A stretch of DNA of 64,000 nucleotides from NCBI GenBank assembly GCA_945865365.1, contig CAMBDL010000003.1, positions 47,949 to 111,948 on the forward strand. The letters are read 5' to 3'. The stretch is from Streptomyces griseus. Its GTDB lineage: Bacteria > Actinomycetota > Actinomycetes > Nanopelagicales > Nanopelagicaceae. The position numbers were made by a program, and so were the translations under genes. This document shows positions 63,969 to 64,000 of the stretch, in pieces. The notes below the pieces were generated by a model. It did no database searches and had not been told where the DNA came from. It saw only the letters and a program-made list of their open reading frames with translations. How positions within the stretch are numbered: the stretch's first letter is position 1; each line of letters begins with the position of its first letter.

Positions 63969-63984
63969 GAACGATTTCTCGTTC
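63969..63984 (-). promoter_or_regulatory. 5'-leader hairpin 1 of the surface-protein gene (GNRA-loop)
   Basis: GAACGA-GAAA-UCGUUC: six perfect pairs closed by a GAAA tetraloop, five bases upstream of hairpin 2. The promoter must lie further out, beyond the window edge or in its last bases. Confidence 0.7.
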
Positions 63985-64000
63985 CGCTCGATTCATCGTA

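Overview
The window looks like a chromosomal segment of a low-GC, genome-streamlined actinobacterium. My best guess is the freshwater acI lineage (order Nanopelagicales, 'Ca. Planktophila/Nanopelagicus'). Three things point there. First, gene neighbourhoods are actinobacterial: carD-ispDF-cysS-rlmB beside an lpqE-like lipoprotein, mshA-ybjN-gpm, ppk-mutT1, thioredoxin-glnR-mshD, and DUF2530/cold-shock/DUF3027. Second, mycothiol genes are present. Third, the DNA is only moderately GC by eye, genes abut or overlap, and almost no intergenic space exceeds 200 bp. The lineage is inference; no rRNA lies in the window. I see no prophage, IS element or CRISPR array.

Layout. 1-2.4 kb: copper module (CopD/CtaG fusion cut by the left edge, CopC-like protein), FmdB zinc ribbon and an acidic micro-ORF. 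2.4-9.2 kb: MMPL transporter, tRNA-Arg(CCU), a three-gene oxidoreductase operon (saccharopine-dehydrogenase-like, GMC oxidase-like, SDR) and a small secreted protein. 9.2-12.7 kb: diguanylate cyclase, photolyase, esterase. 12.7-18.5 kb: maltodextrin operon malE-malF-malG-amylase. 18.6-25.5 kb: citrate synthase, pdxH-serC-MFS-micropeptide, second MFS, DUF2530, cold-shock protein, DUF3027. 25.6-33 kb: groEL with a CIRCE operator, DUF3263, PLP decarboxylase, SDR-DUF2867 protein, NDH-2, hydrolase, carbonic anhydrase, tRNA-Thr(UGU). 33-41 kb: Ppx, MutT1-like, Ppk, LacZ, GDSL hydrolase. 41-48 kb: rlmB, cysS, ispDF, carD, LpqE-like, phosphoglyceromutase, YbjN, MshA. 48-53.2 kb: asparaginase, nitrobindin, a micro-ORF, YgfZ, Fur, DUF4395, thioredoxin, GlnR and a half-size MshD. 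53.2-57.7 kb: secreted Ala-rich protein and a sugar operon (PfkB kinase, epimerase, class III aminotransferase) divergent from an aldo/keto reductase. 57.7-64 kb: a secreted metzincin-type protein and a 1123-residue surface protein with an Ala-rich helical tail.

How it works together. The genes describe an aerobic heterotroph that takes up and splits sugars (maltodextrins, beta-galactosides, probably fructose), stores polyphosphate, repairs light damage, uses mycothiol as thiol buffer and controls nitrogen through GlnR.

The most striking non-gene signal is promoter architecture. At least fourteen genes carry a TANNNT hexamer exactly 6 nt before the start codon and no Shine-Dalgarno, the signature of leaderless mRNAs. 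Several divergent pairs have -10 elements that overlap on opposite strands. Some -10 elements lie on the stop codon of the preceding gene. The large surface-protein gene is the opposite: it has a structured 5' leader with two hairpins and a good ribosome-binding site.
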